A stretch of DNA of 60,000 nucleotides, taken from NCBI RefSeq assembly GCF_964355755.1, contig NC_092671.1, positions 14,986,501-15,046,500 on the forward strand, given 5' to 3'. Source of the stretch: Antedon mediterranea (taxonomy: Eukaryota > Echinodermata > Crinoidea > Comatulida > Antedonidae). Numbering within the stretch: position 1 is the stretch's first letter; each line of letters opens with the position of its first letter. The notes under the pieces are model-generated. The model was not told the DNA's origin. It did no database searches and was given only the letters and a program-made list of their open reading frames with translations. Shown here one piece after another: positions 1 to 41,996 of the stretch. The translations under genes were made by a program, and so were the position numbers.

Positions 1-2982
1 GTTTATGAGCCAAAGTAATGGAAAGGGGTTAAGTATTATTTCAAATGGAAGCAATTGATCTATCTCTTAAATTACAACTGTAAACACTTTTATTTTTTTA
101 ATTTCCCAATAAAGAAACAAACGCGAAAATAAGGTGACGCGAAAATAAAAGCGTTTAAAACAGATAAACTATCAATTATTTATCGTGGAAATTAATAGTC
201 GCGAAATATTTAAATTTGAAATTAGAACGACGGTAAAGGAAAATAATTGAATAAAATGTTATACACTTTGTTTGGAGTCTAAACATTGAGATATCTTCTT
301 CAATCGATTAAGTTTGTACAAAATATATCTGTCTATTTTTTTCTGTAATGAAAACAAGTTAGTGTACTGAATTAGGAGGGAAAGTAAATGTACTTAGCCG
401 CGAATTTTTAATATCTAACATAAATGGTTCAACGTTTATTTATAAACGAACGATTGAGTTGACGTTTCGATTCGCATCAATGAACGTGATGACAAACCTA
501 CCCAATCTTAAAACACTTAATTAAGTAATTTAGTCTACGAGGAGTATTTAATAGATTGCATTAGACAACGCCTGAATTCAGAAACTTTGTACAATTTTCG
601 ACAGCAGGGTTATAAAAGAACGTTTACATTCTTAGAGCATGCTGCAGACATTCTCTGCCATGGGCCATCACATGGATGAGAACTGAGATTAAGATTTCTG
701 ATGATAGACGAGTGACCAGATGACCAATGGTCTTTTGGTGATTGCCACCACGAAATAAGCACTTTTTTAGTCTATTGAAAATGGACACACTATCTATAGG
801 CCTAGGTATTTATGTGAAAATACGAAAAATTATGTGAAATGATGTTACAAACAAACATCCAATACAATTTTACTTAGACTATCTTTACTTTATAGTGTTG
901 GTTATTGTCCTCCTGAAAAATTTATTTATAAACAAATGTTGTTGAATAGGCCATTTTATAGCTAAATAATATTTAATTGACCAAAGAATGAATTAAGAAA
1001 ATATTTTATCTTTATTTCTGTATGTTTTGAGCGACAATAAATCATTATTGATTAATGATCATGGCATACGAGGAGTGAGTTACCAGAATTGAATTTCTAG
1101 AATGATCGATTACATCATTTTGAATCAGTTATTTCTACAATTAAATAGCTTAACTTTCTTTTGATGAACACGTGTTTCATTGATTCCTAATGATTACCGA
1201 ATTTGTTTTGTGAATTTGCTTTCGTCATTCCTTATAAAGATCAAAGAGGTTAAACGGGGGTCAATTTAAGGTAACATACCTTTAATGGTGGGGAAACAGA
1301 ATAATGAAATGGCCGCCAAGGTTAAGAGATGGTTTATTGATTTGGAAAAATGGGCCACCATCTAAATTAACATCTTTTTAAAGAGGTTGATTAAATACGT
1401 GAGTGTAATTTGATTAAATATACATTTTTCAATTAGTTTACTTTGATAGAAATCTAATGAAATCATGATTTCAATATAAATAGTTGAGTAGGTCATACGG
1501 TTGTATTTACCACTAAATAAGGTATAATACTATTATACACTTGTTGGTTCCATTTCAACGTACTATAGGCCTACTATACCGAACTTACACTTGGCATCAT
1601 TCATTCAAAATTATTATACACATATTTAAATTTACACAGACACAATGTATTATTACTGTATGGTATTATTGTTAATCAATGTCAGAGCAATTGAAGCTTC
1701 CCTGTTTAACTCGGTGTTTCTCCAAGTTAAATTGAGTGAATTAGCATGGGTTAATATTAACGATTCAATGTCTGTATTGTGAGCATATTTCAAATTTCCT
1801 GGGCGTTTTGTTCGTTACTTTAAAGTTCAATAGCTTGAATTAAATATTTCCTGGCATAGGAATCATTTAGTTCGATTAATTCTGTCGAGAAATTAGCTCA
1901 TAGTTTACTCAAGAGGATTCAAAGTAATAACTATGTTTGGACAAATAATAGGCCTACAAAAGTTTGAAAGAAGTAGCAGGATACGTAGACATTAGGGAGC
2001 ACGTAAGACAAAATTCGACAACTTGTTTTCTGATCTTTTTGCCTTGTAAGCAGTTTATCTTGAATTATATTTAACTTGATGTGACATTACAAGAATTGAA
2101 AAATAGAAAAATATTTCGTATTGCGCTTGAGAAATCATAAATATTTATTTCGATGGCGTTTATGTGACCTGATTTGGGCCTATGCTCTTTATTTCGGATA
2201 CTTTACAAAATTTACTCGAAAACTGTTTATTTTTAGCTTTAAAAGAATTGAATAGATAGGCCTCTTTAAGCTATATCGACACGCCTACCCCTTACTATTA
2301 TGATAGCTGGGACTGTGCACTGCAACGAGGAACTTCTTCATTAACAGTATAATCCCCATAACATATACACTTTAGTAGAACACCTGACTGATTGTAGTCT
2401 TCATTATAGAATTTAATATTCATTAATATTAAAACCGCTTTACCATATTAACGCCTACGATTTTGTTATATGACCGTGTGGGATTGTTTAATAAAACATA
2501 CAATCGCAATGTGAATAATTGTCTTTCTCTATAAAGCACGTTTTTATTTTATAGACTCGGCTACTGCATGCTTTTAGTCATGTTAATTTCGTTCTTTTTA
2601 CAAATACCACGCGTCATGGGAACATCAAATGCGTTTCCAAAATAATAATAAAAAGACAATGAATTAGTAAAGTTACAATATTGTTTAGTACATTAAACCC
2701 CACACAGTTAGGAGAATGGATGTCATTTTAAAAAGTGAGTTAAGAGTAATGATAATGATACCTTAACCAGCACATAAAACTCAACACAGAAAGTAGGAAT
2801 ATCCCATTTTCCCCCCTGACTGCACAGTTATTTCCCCAGGACAAGCCCCTCTCGGACGGCATCATGTTTGGAGCTGGGAATAACTGCAGTAACTGCAGCT
2901 TTTCCTGTCTGTTAGCTATCTGTACAACCCTTTCTCCCCTGACTGACATGACACCGTACGAGAAACGTCTGGGCAAACTTAC
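1..2982. other. RTK intron or 3' flank, no gene recognised
   Basis: AT-rich sequence with several TAGGCCTA palindromes. I looked on the minus strand for the missing last kinase exon (Cys-Trp and RP motifs) and did not find a convincing one. No RNA gene or recognisable transposon protein was seen. Confidence 0.5.
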
Positions 2983-33944
<30,962 letters not shown>

Positions 33945-34820
33945 GGGTAGGCTACAATATTGTCACCCACCTGTCATAGAGTCAGTTACCGATAATGTTA
34001 TATTCCATCAGTCAGTCTACAGCTTATCGTACAATACATCAATTACATTAAGTAAACTCTTTAGTAATTAATTTTGTCAGAGCCGCTATGTCTACTTATT
34101 TTAACATAATCCTCAAAAATGATCGAAAGTGCGAAGTTTGTGGTTTACCCTATTATCCTAATTCAATAAAAAATCAAAGAACAGTTTTACAGGTTCCATG
34201 CTGATTCTAGCATCACGTTCATGGCACGACAATCTAAGTTACAATCATCGGAGTCATACGGTATATTACCGGTATATCTTGGCGTCTTTGGCCGAGATTT
34301 TGTTTTTAAATTAGAGGAAGAATTGTTGTTCCGAGTTGAACTGCAAACTTTAGCTATTTATGCCTGTGGCAAACATTTTAACAGGATACCAATATTTATA
34401 TTTTCCATTGCTGATTCGATCCGAGACAATTTTTAAATGACGTCACCACTTTGATGATTAATTTACGAAAGTTATTATGATTGTAGTTGTTGCAATATAA
34501 TTTGGGTTTATCACAGTCATCATTTTGGTCATTATCTGAATAATGATAATAATATCTTATCATTCATTAAAGATATATTGTCTCCCTAAAAAAAAATAAT
34601 TGTTTAACATTTTTGTGTTGAATTTGCCATTTAATGTCACATAATGGTTATTCACTTTGACCAAAAACTTGACCGAAAAAAAAAATTATTTTCCTAAACA
34701 AAATGCAATTTAAAGTAAACAATTCCTAAATTGTCTTTCAGACAAAGGTTTTTGGTTAAAATTACCCATTTATTTTGTCTTTTTATAAGTGAAGTAATTT
34801 GTTGATTATTTTTATTATAT

Positions 34821-35351
34821 AAACACAGCAGGCAAAGAACATTAATTCTAAACCACCCGGTGATATACTGAAATTTAATTAATTAATTTGAAACGATAAA
34901 GATGAGGAAATCTGTGAGAATGAGAAAAAGTCGCCCCAACCGAGACTCGAACTCGGACCGTCTGCTTGATATGCAGTTGCCCTAACCATTAGACCACTGG
35001 GGCTTTCATGGTATTGTTCAAACTCGATTGGATAGCGACTTTTTAACATTCTCGGCGTGGTACGGCGGAACAGCACTAGTCCTCAGTTGTACGCACGCGC
35101 AACAGAGATCAAATTGATACCCCCTCATCTTTCAGTATTTTTATTCACGAGGCGGGATCTCCAAGGAGATACTTTTTATATATATAAACACAGCAGGCAA
35201 AGAACATTAATTCTAAACCACCCGGTGATATACTGAAATTTAATTAATTAATTTGAAACGATAAAGATGAGGAAATCTGTGAGAATGAGAAAAAGTCGCC
35301 CCAACCGAGACTCGAACTCGGACCGTCTGCTTGATATGCAGTTGCCCTAAC
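34821..35351 (-). mobile_element. tRNA-derived dimeric SINE with 17-bp target duplication
   Basis: The insert is bounded by a perfect 17-bp direct repeat GATTATTTTTATTATAT (34804-34820 and 35352-35368), the mark of LINE-type retrotransposition. On the minus strand it holds a 5'-truncated unit (partial tRNA head plus body), a linker of about 175 bp, and a second unit with a complete tRNA-like head. Both bodies end in a tail with ATTAATGTTCTTTGCCT. The two units are nearly identical over about 170 bp. It sits inside a MITE, so it inserted after that element. Confidence 0.85.
34933..35003 (-). tRNA. tRNA-like head of the SINE, anticodon ATC
   Basis: 71 nt fold as a full cloverleaf: 7-bp acceptor stem (GCCCCAG/TTGGGGC), D arm, anticodon arm with one mismatched outer pair and loop ATATCAA, four-base variable region, and T arm CCGAG-TTCGAGT-CTCGG. 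The loop places ATC as anticodon (Asp), although eukaryotic tRNA-Asp normally uses GTC. No CCA is encoded, as usual. Pol III boxes A (TGGTCTAATGG) and B (GTTCGAGTC) are intact and a TTTTT follows soon after. The SINE context makes it a retroposon promoter rather than a working tRNA. Confidence 0.7.
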
Positions 35352-38300
35352 GATTATTTTTATTATATATATGAATAACTTTATTAAAACTGCAAAATGT
35401 TTTATTCAAAATCTGATTTTATTAATATTTATTTTTTATTATTTTATTTATATTTTTTTGGTGCAATACATCTTTAAATATCGCTATTGCTTTATTTATT
35501 AGAAGACTTCTATTTTTAAGATGTTGTGATTGTTTTCTAATGTAACGCCTTCTATGCTTGAATGAATTGTTCCTTTTCCTTCTCGAGAAAGATTAAGTTT
35601 GTAACACTTCATTATTAGCATCGCATAATCTGCTAATCGTTATTTATAATAATTCCCTACATCATGACAAGGCCTTTATGAAATATAACATTGTAATAAT
35701 ATTCGTACAAATGAAGCTACAGCAGTCAAAATAAAAGAAACGAAGCATGACGTTAAGGTATTTTGTATTTAATTTATAAAATAACAAACAGCACACACAC
35801 CGGGCGGTACAAAATCTGGTCATCATCTTAGGATGATCAACCGATAAAATTACAAGCTTTTAAAAATGCATCAACATGCAAGAAAATATACTCAGAAAGA
35901 AATCAAAGTGACAATATAAGTGTACCATCAATATAACGGTACTTTATAAGCTAGTTATTCAAGTGATCATTCATGTCAAGTGAATATTATCTAAAGACGG
36001 AGGCAGTGTAACGCTGGCTTTAAACTTGTCACTGACGTCACCACTTGTAAAAACACTAAATGTGAACGTGATAGATAAATAAATAGATAGACGTAAACTT
36101 ACAGTATTGATTTCTCTTAAATACTAACTGTAGAAATAAATAACTTTATATAATATAAAAGAAATACAATAGCTTTAAATTTACCAAAATTATTTAGTGC
36201 TTACAACATTTTTTTGATATGCAACTACACGTTTAGATAGAAGTATAAAGAACACTCAATCGCAAGACGAACAACATTTCATTACACAAATTTATACACG
36301 TCTAGTGTGGACAAAGCGAACATTACATTTAGTTTTTATTTTATGCGGCTCTCTCGATACGTGCCTAGGAGGTCACAAGCATTGCATTAGACGTCTGGCC
36401 TGCAGGTTGCAATCAGATTTCTCAGGCCTAGGCCAAGATTAAAAATAATCATCTGAGGATAGTTTCAATAATAATCTGAAAGAACCTTAATTTTTTTTTG
36501 TTTATATAACTTTTTTTAAATAATTTTAAAGATCAAAAGTAGGCCTACATTACGATAACAATAATTGATGTCGTTGTAGGTAGACAATAAGTTCAATTAA
36601 TTAATTACAAAAATTCAACTACTGATTGGAGAACACTAATCGCGTGTTCAGTAGTTCGCTAATACGTTTTTTTTTATTAGAGCAGCTTCATGTTGACTTA
36701 ATAGCTTTAAAAACAAATTTATGTCATGTTAGTCTTGTTAATAATCTAAAGGTGTGTTAGTGCAAGTAACTTGAAAGTATAATTATTAAGTGGTTTTCAA
36801 CTCTTTAATTATACACCAAAAATGCAAGGTATTTAATGCTTAAATTTACTAAGTACTAACTACCATAATCTTTTGTGGTCTCAATCCCATCAAATATTAA
36901 TATCGTATCTGTTGATGTATCACAAAAACAGAAAGAAGACAAACACAGTTGATTGTGTTGTAAGAAATCATTGTCATAACTGATATGTCCGCCATAACTA
37001 GACCGTTTATGATTACGATAGTTAGTAGTGCAAGGTGCAGTTACGTTCATTTTTGAACGACTTTTATTAAACTTTACAGATTATCATGATACCTAAAAGC
37101 CTAAGCGTTATGTGATGTTAGTACTATTCTAATTGTATTAGTAGGCCTATAAATATTTTTAATTTGCAATTAGCGGTGCATTTATGTTAGCAAAGCATTA
37201 GGCGTAAGTATAACTATAGCTAAGGTTAGTAAATATGTTATGTTACCTGGTGCACCGTTGTGTACATATACTGTGCAAGTGGTGTTAGTTTTACATAATT
37301 TTTGTTAGTAGATTTTAACATAGAACAGCATGTTAAGAATTTAATCCAAAGTGGTGTGTTACTACGATTTTAGTTTCTGTAGGTGTTATTGTGGGTTGTA
37401 TTAACTGCATAGATACAAGTGCTTCCTTAATGAAAATAATTGATATCATTTTCGTTAGTTTTTGCTATAGGTGAGTATTATAACCATTGTACAATATTAG
37501 TTAATTTGCTTTTATTTAGCAAGTGCATAGATCAATGATATATTATGCAACATTTCCAAAATTGTTCCCATTGTATTGTTGTATTAAGCGATTGACTATA
37601 ATTTTTTGATGAATTTCCAAAATAGTATAAACTTCAAAAGTGTGATGGTAAGTTGTGATGAAATATATTTCTGTTAGTGCATGTTAAGGTGCCTTGTTAA
37701 CTATTTTGATATTTTTTTATTCACAAAACGTGTATAGTAAAATTATCAAAACGTTATGTTAGAAAAAAGCGAACGCAGTTATATAACAAGTTAATTTGAT
37801 TGTTTTGCGCATCTTGAGCGAGTTCAAGAAATCTGATCTCTATCCGTCACATATAGAATAGTATGCAGCATTCGTAGTGGTACACGTTTACTATTATTGC
37901 AGAATACATTTATATAAAAACATATATATCAAAATATTAAATATTCATAAATAATACTTTTTTTTTCATTCTAAATACCAAGCGTAGCGAATTAAATATG
38001 TTATAAATATTAGTATTGCTCTAATTCTATAATTACTAGTTATATTAAAACATTTATGATTATAATAAGTTAGGAAAGAAACACCAGTCTCGCAGATTTT
38101 GTTGCAGACAACTCTGATATTGGAAACTTTCAGGACAACCATTTACTTTTCGAAAATGTAATTGATTTATTGTTCAATGTGTTACCTTCATCGTGAAGCA
38201 CACTGTTGTTTGGTACTGTAAGAAAGATTCTATATCTAGTCGTCTGCAATCCGCGTGTGACCGGTGGGTTTAATAAGACAAAAAAGTGAAACAACACAGG

Positions 38301-39467
38301 ACGCGATGCACTGACAAGGTTAGACAAAGATGTGTGCATGTACAAGTTGTGCTGTGCAAAATTAGTGACTTTAAACTGCAACCTAAGTTGCAAGCTACCG
38401 CCACCAACGACATTAGTTTTCTGCCACCATTGCTAGTCTACCGCCACCAACGTTTTAATATTTAAAAAAAACAATGCACATTAAATACGACACTGTATAA
38501 AAAAATATAATATTAAATAAGTTTAAGTTAGTGTCCCATTGTCTATTATTGGATTAGCACCCATAAACTACCATTATTCAAATTTGATAGGCCTACCCAA
38601 AACCACCTTTAAATTATTATTACAAAAAATATGGAAATTAGTTTAAAACAACCTAGCCGATTAAACCGCCGTACTGTAAACATAGTTTGTTATAAAATTT
38701 AAATATACTAATATAGAACTGACAGTACATGCATTTGATGCAATATAGAGTAAATAAACAGGACGGAGTGACGCAATCGACATAAATGTACACATAATTA
38801 CAAAACAATATTAATACTCATTTACAGTTTGTTAATAAATTTGGCTATTAGAAAATTATAAATATGATACTGATATTACTGATGTTATTTAAGCTTCGGA
38901 CCCTTCTTGTTTTAGCTAGGATTATATATTAGTCTTGAAGACTGCTTATTTGTTTCTGATGGTGATATCACATATTACTGGAGAAGAATTGCGGTTATTT
39001 CTAAAGAGGTGTTCCCTCGTAAGGAGAAAACACTGAGCGTCAATAATTTGGCAAACATTGTTTTGTTCATAAAGAGAGAGAGAGAGAGAACTTTGGTTCA
39101 TTCTAACTTTGGTTACTGTTACGGAGTCTGGAATGTTTGTGCCTATAATCTTCTATGTTTGATTAGAAGTAATAGTTGCATAGACCCTTTGCAACAGTAT
39201 CATGGCGATCCCTCCCATGTTAGAAACAAATAGCAGATTTTACTACATAATATAAAACATGCAATCAAAATGTTACATAAAAATAAGTTAAATCAACACT
39301 AAATATGATTTAGAGTATCTAACAAAAATGAGTTGTATTCAAAGAACTATTATCTTTCCTAAATGGAAAGGGTAAATGTTATAAAAAGATATACACACCA
39401 AGACGATTAGCTCACTGAAGCGGTTAGAAGCGGCAGGTCAGACGGCATAAGTAATTTGTTAGTTTTG

Positions 39468-39738
39468 TTATAAGGAGCAAGAAAGTTTTGACACGTGACG
39501 TTCATGGAAGTCCATGACATGTTGTGTATCTTTATTCCAGTCCACGACATCCTCCTTCTTCCATTCCTGGTCGGCATGTTCGCTGTTTGGTACAATCTGG
39601 TCACTATTCGTCGGCCTGGAAGCCGTTGATGAGTATTGAGGTTTGAATATTGCGCACCGACATGGTTTCAAAAGATGAGGATCTACTAGAACCTCCCCTC
39701 TGGGTCCTTTGAATATCGTTCCACAGCAGATCTTTTCC
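39468..39738 (-). CDS. SINHCAF: SINHCAF exon 5 and stop
   Basis: Acceptor ATTTAG, entered in phase 2, ending at TAA (39468-39470). It encodes EKICCGTIFKGPRGEVLVDP and LLKPCRC, the conserved C-terminal block, then about 60 residues of unconserved tail with two WKK/WNK motifs. Confidence 0.93.
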
Positions 39739-41996
39739 CTAAATAGTATTGAAAAGGTCATAATTTTACACCATTTCAACAACACAAAAATAAACTCTTC
39801 AGATACACAAAAGGCAAAAACATATCTCAGAAGACACCAGAAACAAATCTGGAGCGAAATTCACAAAAGGAGCATACTACGTATGATTCTAATTATTTTC
39901 TTATTGTTTCCACAATACAACTTGACGATTGAAAAGAAAGAAAATACTTACATTCTCCAGCAATTGATGTCTAAGAAATCCCTTACAGAAGGTGGGAAAT
40001 CGTGATCCGGATCGACGTTTCCTTCCTCGAGGTTTGAGCCATCTTGTCCATCATCAGAGAGATCACTTGGTGTTGGACTTGGTGGACAATTACCAATTCT
40101 GCTTTTATGTCGTACTGCATTTCCTAAACAATTCACGTATATCAATATAGAATTAAAAACAAAATTGAGAACTACCCCAAAGGGAATTGAACAATGGTTG
40201 TAGTGATGATACATTGTCCACAACATTACTTCAGAAGACTGTCGTTACAACCTCTTTGTATAATTTTTAGTTAATATTCATTATTACCTATATTTGGCCA
40301 GTATCATTAAAAATTCAAACAGAATGGAATTTGTCTTTACCTTCACTTTCCATAGTTAACGTATCCATCAATCTCATCTTTCGTATCCTAACCGGTTGTC
40401 TGCTAGGCCTGTGCTTTCTACTGGTTGGAGATCCGTTACTTTCAGTTGCCTGCGCTTTAGTCTTCATTCTATTCTTTAACATTGCTTTGTTCCCCGGCCC
40501 GGCGCGTGCATCAACCACCTGCCAATCAAACAAGAGAATTAACAGATTGAGAATCGGTAATTTCCAAGTATAATGTTAACAGTAATTTCAAGTTCAAGAT
40601 ATTGTTGTTATTTTTATATGATAAGTAAAGTCTTCATTTGGAAAATAGTTTACTTCAAACTCACAGTGTTCTTTTAAATAATATTTGCATTATTAGCATT
40701 TTGTAAGTAAAGATTTGCCAAATTTGACTTACATGGTTCCAGTTTCGTTCTGTTCCTTTTGGCAGCTTCTTCCATCGTTTTATGAGCAGTACGCATGCGT
40801 TACAGATCTCACCAGATCTCTTCTGATCTCGACCAAGTTTGAAACACGGGTTAAAATCCACTTCGTATTTCTTTGAATCTATAGGTAGAGATACAAACAA
40901 AATATTTTATTTAGAATGGTAAAATTAATGATAATCAATTCGTTAAAATCATTATCGTCATCATCAGTTTTGTCAATTTTATCGATACGATTTCAACGTT
41001 ATCAACAATATAGTTCGATACCACAGACCACCATACTTTAGTTGGCAATAATATTATGAACAACAACTAATAATATAATATTTCTGTTCCTTACAGGTGC
41101 CAAAACATATTTTTACAAATATTGGCAAAAATTAGAAATTATATTAGAGTAGAGGGTAATGTATGCCAATACTATCAGAAGTATGTAATATACGGACACC
41201 ATTTTTATTTTAAAACGACAACGCTCAACATCATCACACCGTTCTCCTTTCTATGAGTAATACATTTTAATGTGGGAATGAGTAACGTGATGGAAAATCC
41301 CGTTTCACGTACAGTTACGAATGGGTCAGAAACGGATGATGACGATGATAATAATTAACAGTAATATACATGTGATTATTTTTTAGCATATATTTGCTGA
41401 GTACAATTGATATTATTATTAAGTGAACCTTATGAATGTGGATTGATGAATTAACCACGCCCATATACATTGTTTGCCCATTGAGGAAACATTTTACAGG
41501 GACAAAGGCATATTCTAAAGGGCTTTAAAATGTTGAACTATGATTATTTGATTATCAGATATATAGGGAATGTTTATAGATAGAATGTTGTACGGTATCT
41601 TATTACAATAATCAAAAAGATTGTTGGTAAATAAAAAGAAGGATTACCGTATTGCATACAGGAAATTTGTCTATAATGATCAATTAAATTGGAAGTATCT
41701 TTATTAATTATTTGAATGGTATTGAAAATATTTGTCAACTTCGAGATGGGGGAGATTTCAATCTTTCAATGTAACAACGGCGAGACAAATACAGTGAGGT
41801 AAATATATACGACGGTTTAATTATTAAAAAAAAAGATACATTTGCAATCTGTGCAGTGTAACATCCATATTACTAAAACGAGAGAAGAGGTAATGAGCTG
41901 CTACCTACCCGTGAACCGAGAGCTCGATGACTTTGCCCGACAAATGCAACATCCCTGTATACTCCTATATATCTTAGGCTTATGGAACGCAAACAT
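39468..41996 (-). CDS. SINHCAF: SIN3-HDAC complex-associated factor (SINHCAF/FAM60A), complete, 5 exons
   Basis: A subunit of the SIN3-HDAC1/2 transcriptional corepressor in the nucleus. Five exons (41909-41996, 40733-40878, 40341-40518, 39952-40123, 39468-39738) join in phase to 284 residues. Diagnostic segments are MFAFHKPKIYRSIQGCCICR, AKSSSSRFTDSKKYEVDF, GEICNACVLLIKRWKKLP, NWNHVVDARAGP, FLDINCWRMEKICCGTIFKG and GEVLVDPHLLKPC, in the order found in vertebrate FAM60A. The paired Cys (CCxC, then CNxC) look like the metal-binding N-terminal module of the family. The vertebrate protein is about 221 residues; this one is longer in its low-complexity middle and has a C-terminal extension rich in charged residues. 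It is the best-supported complete gene in the window. Confidence 0.95.
39952..40123 (-). CDS. SINHCAF: SINHCAF exon 4
   Basis: Acceptor GTTTAG, donor GTAAGT, phase 1 to 2. A Ser/Asp-rich segment (PSDLSDDGQDGS) precedes RDFLDINCWR, equivalent to the FLDLTYW region of vertebrate proteins. Confidence 0.93.
40341..40518 (-). CDS. SINHCAF: SINHCAF exon 3
   Basis: Acceptor TGGCAG, donor GTAAAG, phase 0 to 1. It starts VVDARAGP, the conserved continuation of NWNH, followed by a basic low-complexity stretch (KNRMKTK, SRKHRPSRQPVRIRK) that may be a nuclear localisation signal. Confidence 0.93.
40733..40878 (-). CDS. SINHCAF: SINHCAF exon 2
   Basis: Acceptor CTATAG, donor GTAAGT, phase 1 to 0. It encodes KKYEVDFNPCF and the highly conserved GEICNACVLLIKRWKKLP and NWNH. 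Confidence 0.95.
40879..41908. other. SINHCAF intron 1
   Basis: About 1 kb AT-rich intron. No other gene seen. Confidence 0.7.
41909..41996 (-). CDS. SINHCAF: SINHCAF exon 1
   Basis: Twenty-nine codons from ATG (41994-41996) to RFT plus one base, donor GTAGGT, phase 1. It holds the conserved start MFAFHKPK and the CCIC motif. A 1-kb intron separates it from exon 2, and the split codon gives the Asp of RFTDSK. Confidence 0.93.

Larger units (their letters stand above)
34570..35474. mobile_element. TA-flanked MITE carrying a nested SINE
   Basis: Terminal inverted repeats AAGATATATTGTC (left) and a matching GCAATACATCTT (right), flanked by TA on both sides (34568-34569 and 35475-35476). The tips resemble the MITE at 47065-47598 (AAGATGTATTGTCCC). 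Without the 531-bp SINE the element is about 370 bp and AT-rich with no coding capacity. TA duplication suggests a Tc1/mariner-type transposase mobilised it; this is inferred. Confidence 0.65.
33945..39467. other. Intergenic region between the RTK start and SINHCAF 3' end
   Basis: About 5.5 kb containing the RTK promoter (not identified), a MITE with a nested SINE (34570-35474), and otherwise AT-rich DNA. A (GA)n run lies near 39075-39090. No additional gene with splice support or recognisable domain was found. Confidence 0.5.

Noticed and set aside
2740-2976. Minus-strand reading just past RTK exon 15 containing CWLRYHY
   Set aside because: It looked like the expected Cys-Trp of the last kinase exon, but there is no RP motif, no acceptor, and it is a read-through of the intron in a different frame.
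34933-35003. Functional nuclear tRNA gene
   Set aside because: Although it folds well, it is part of a duplicated retroposon unit, has an atypical ATC anticodon and a mismatch in the anticodon stem.
36856-37050. Isolated minus-strand open reading of 64 codons
   Set aside because: No domain, no splice partners and composition like its AT-rich surroundings; not supported as a gene.
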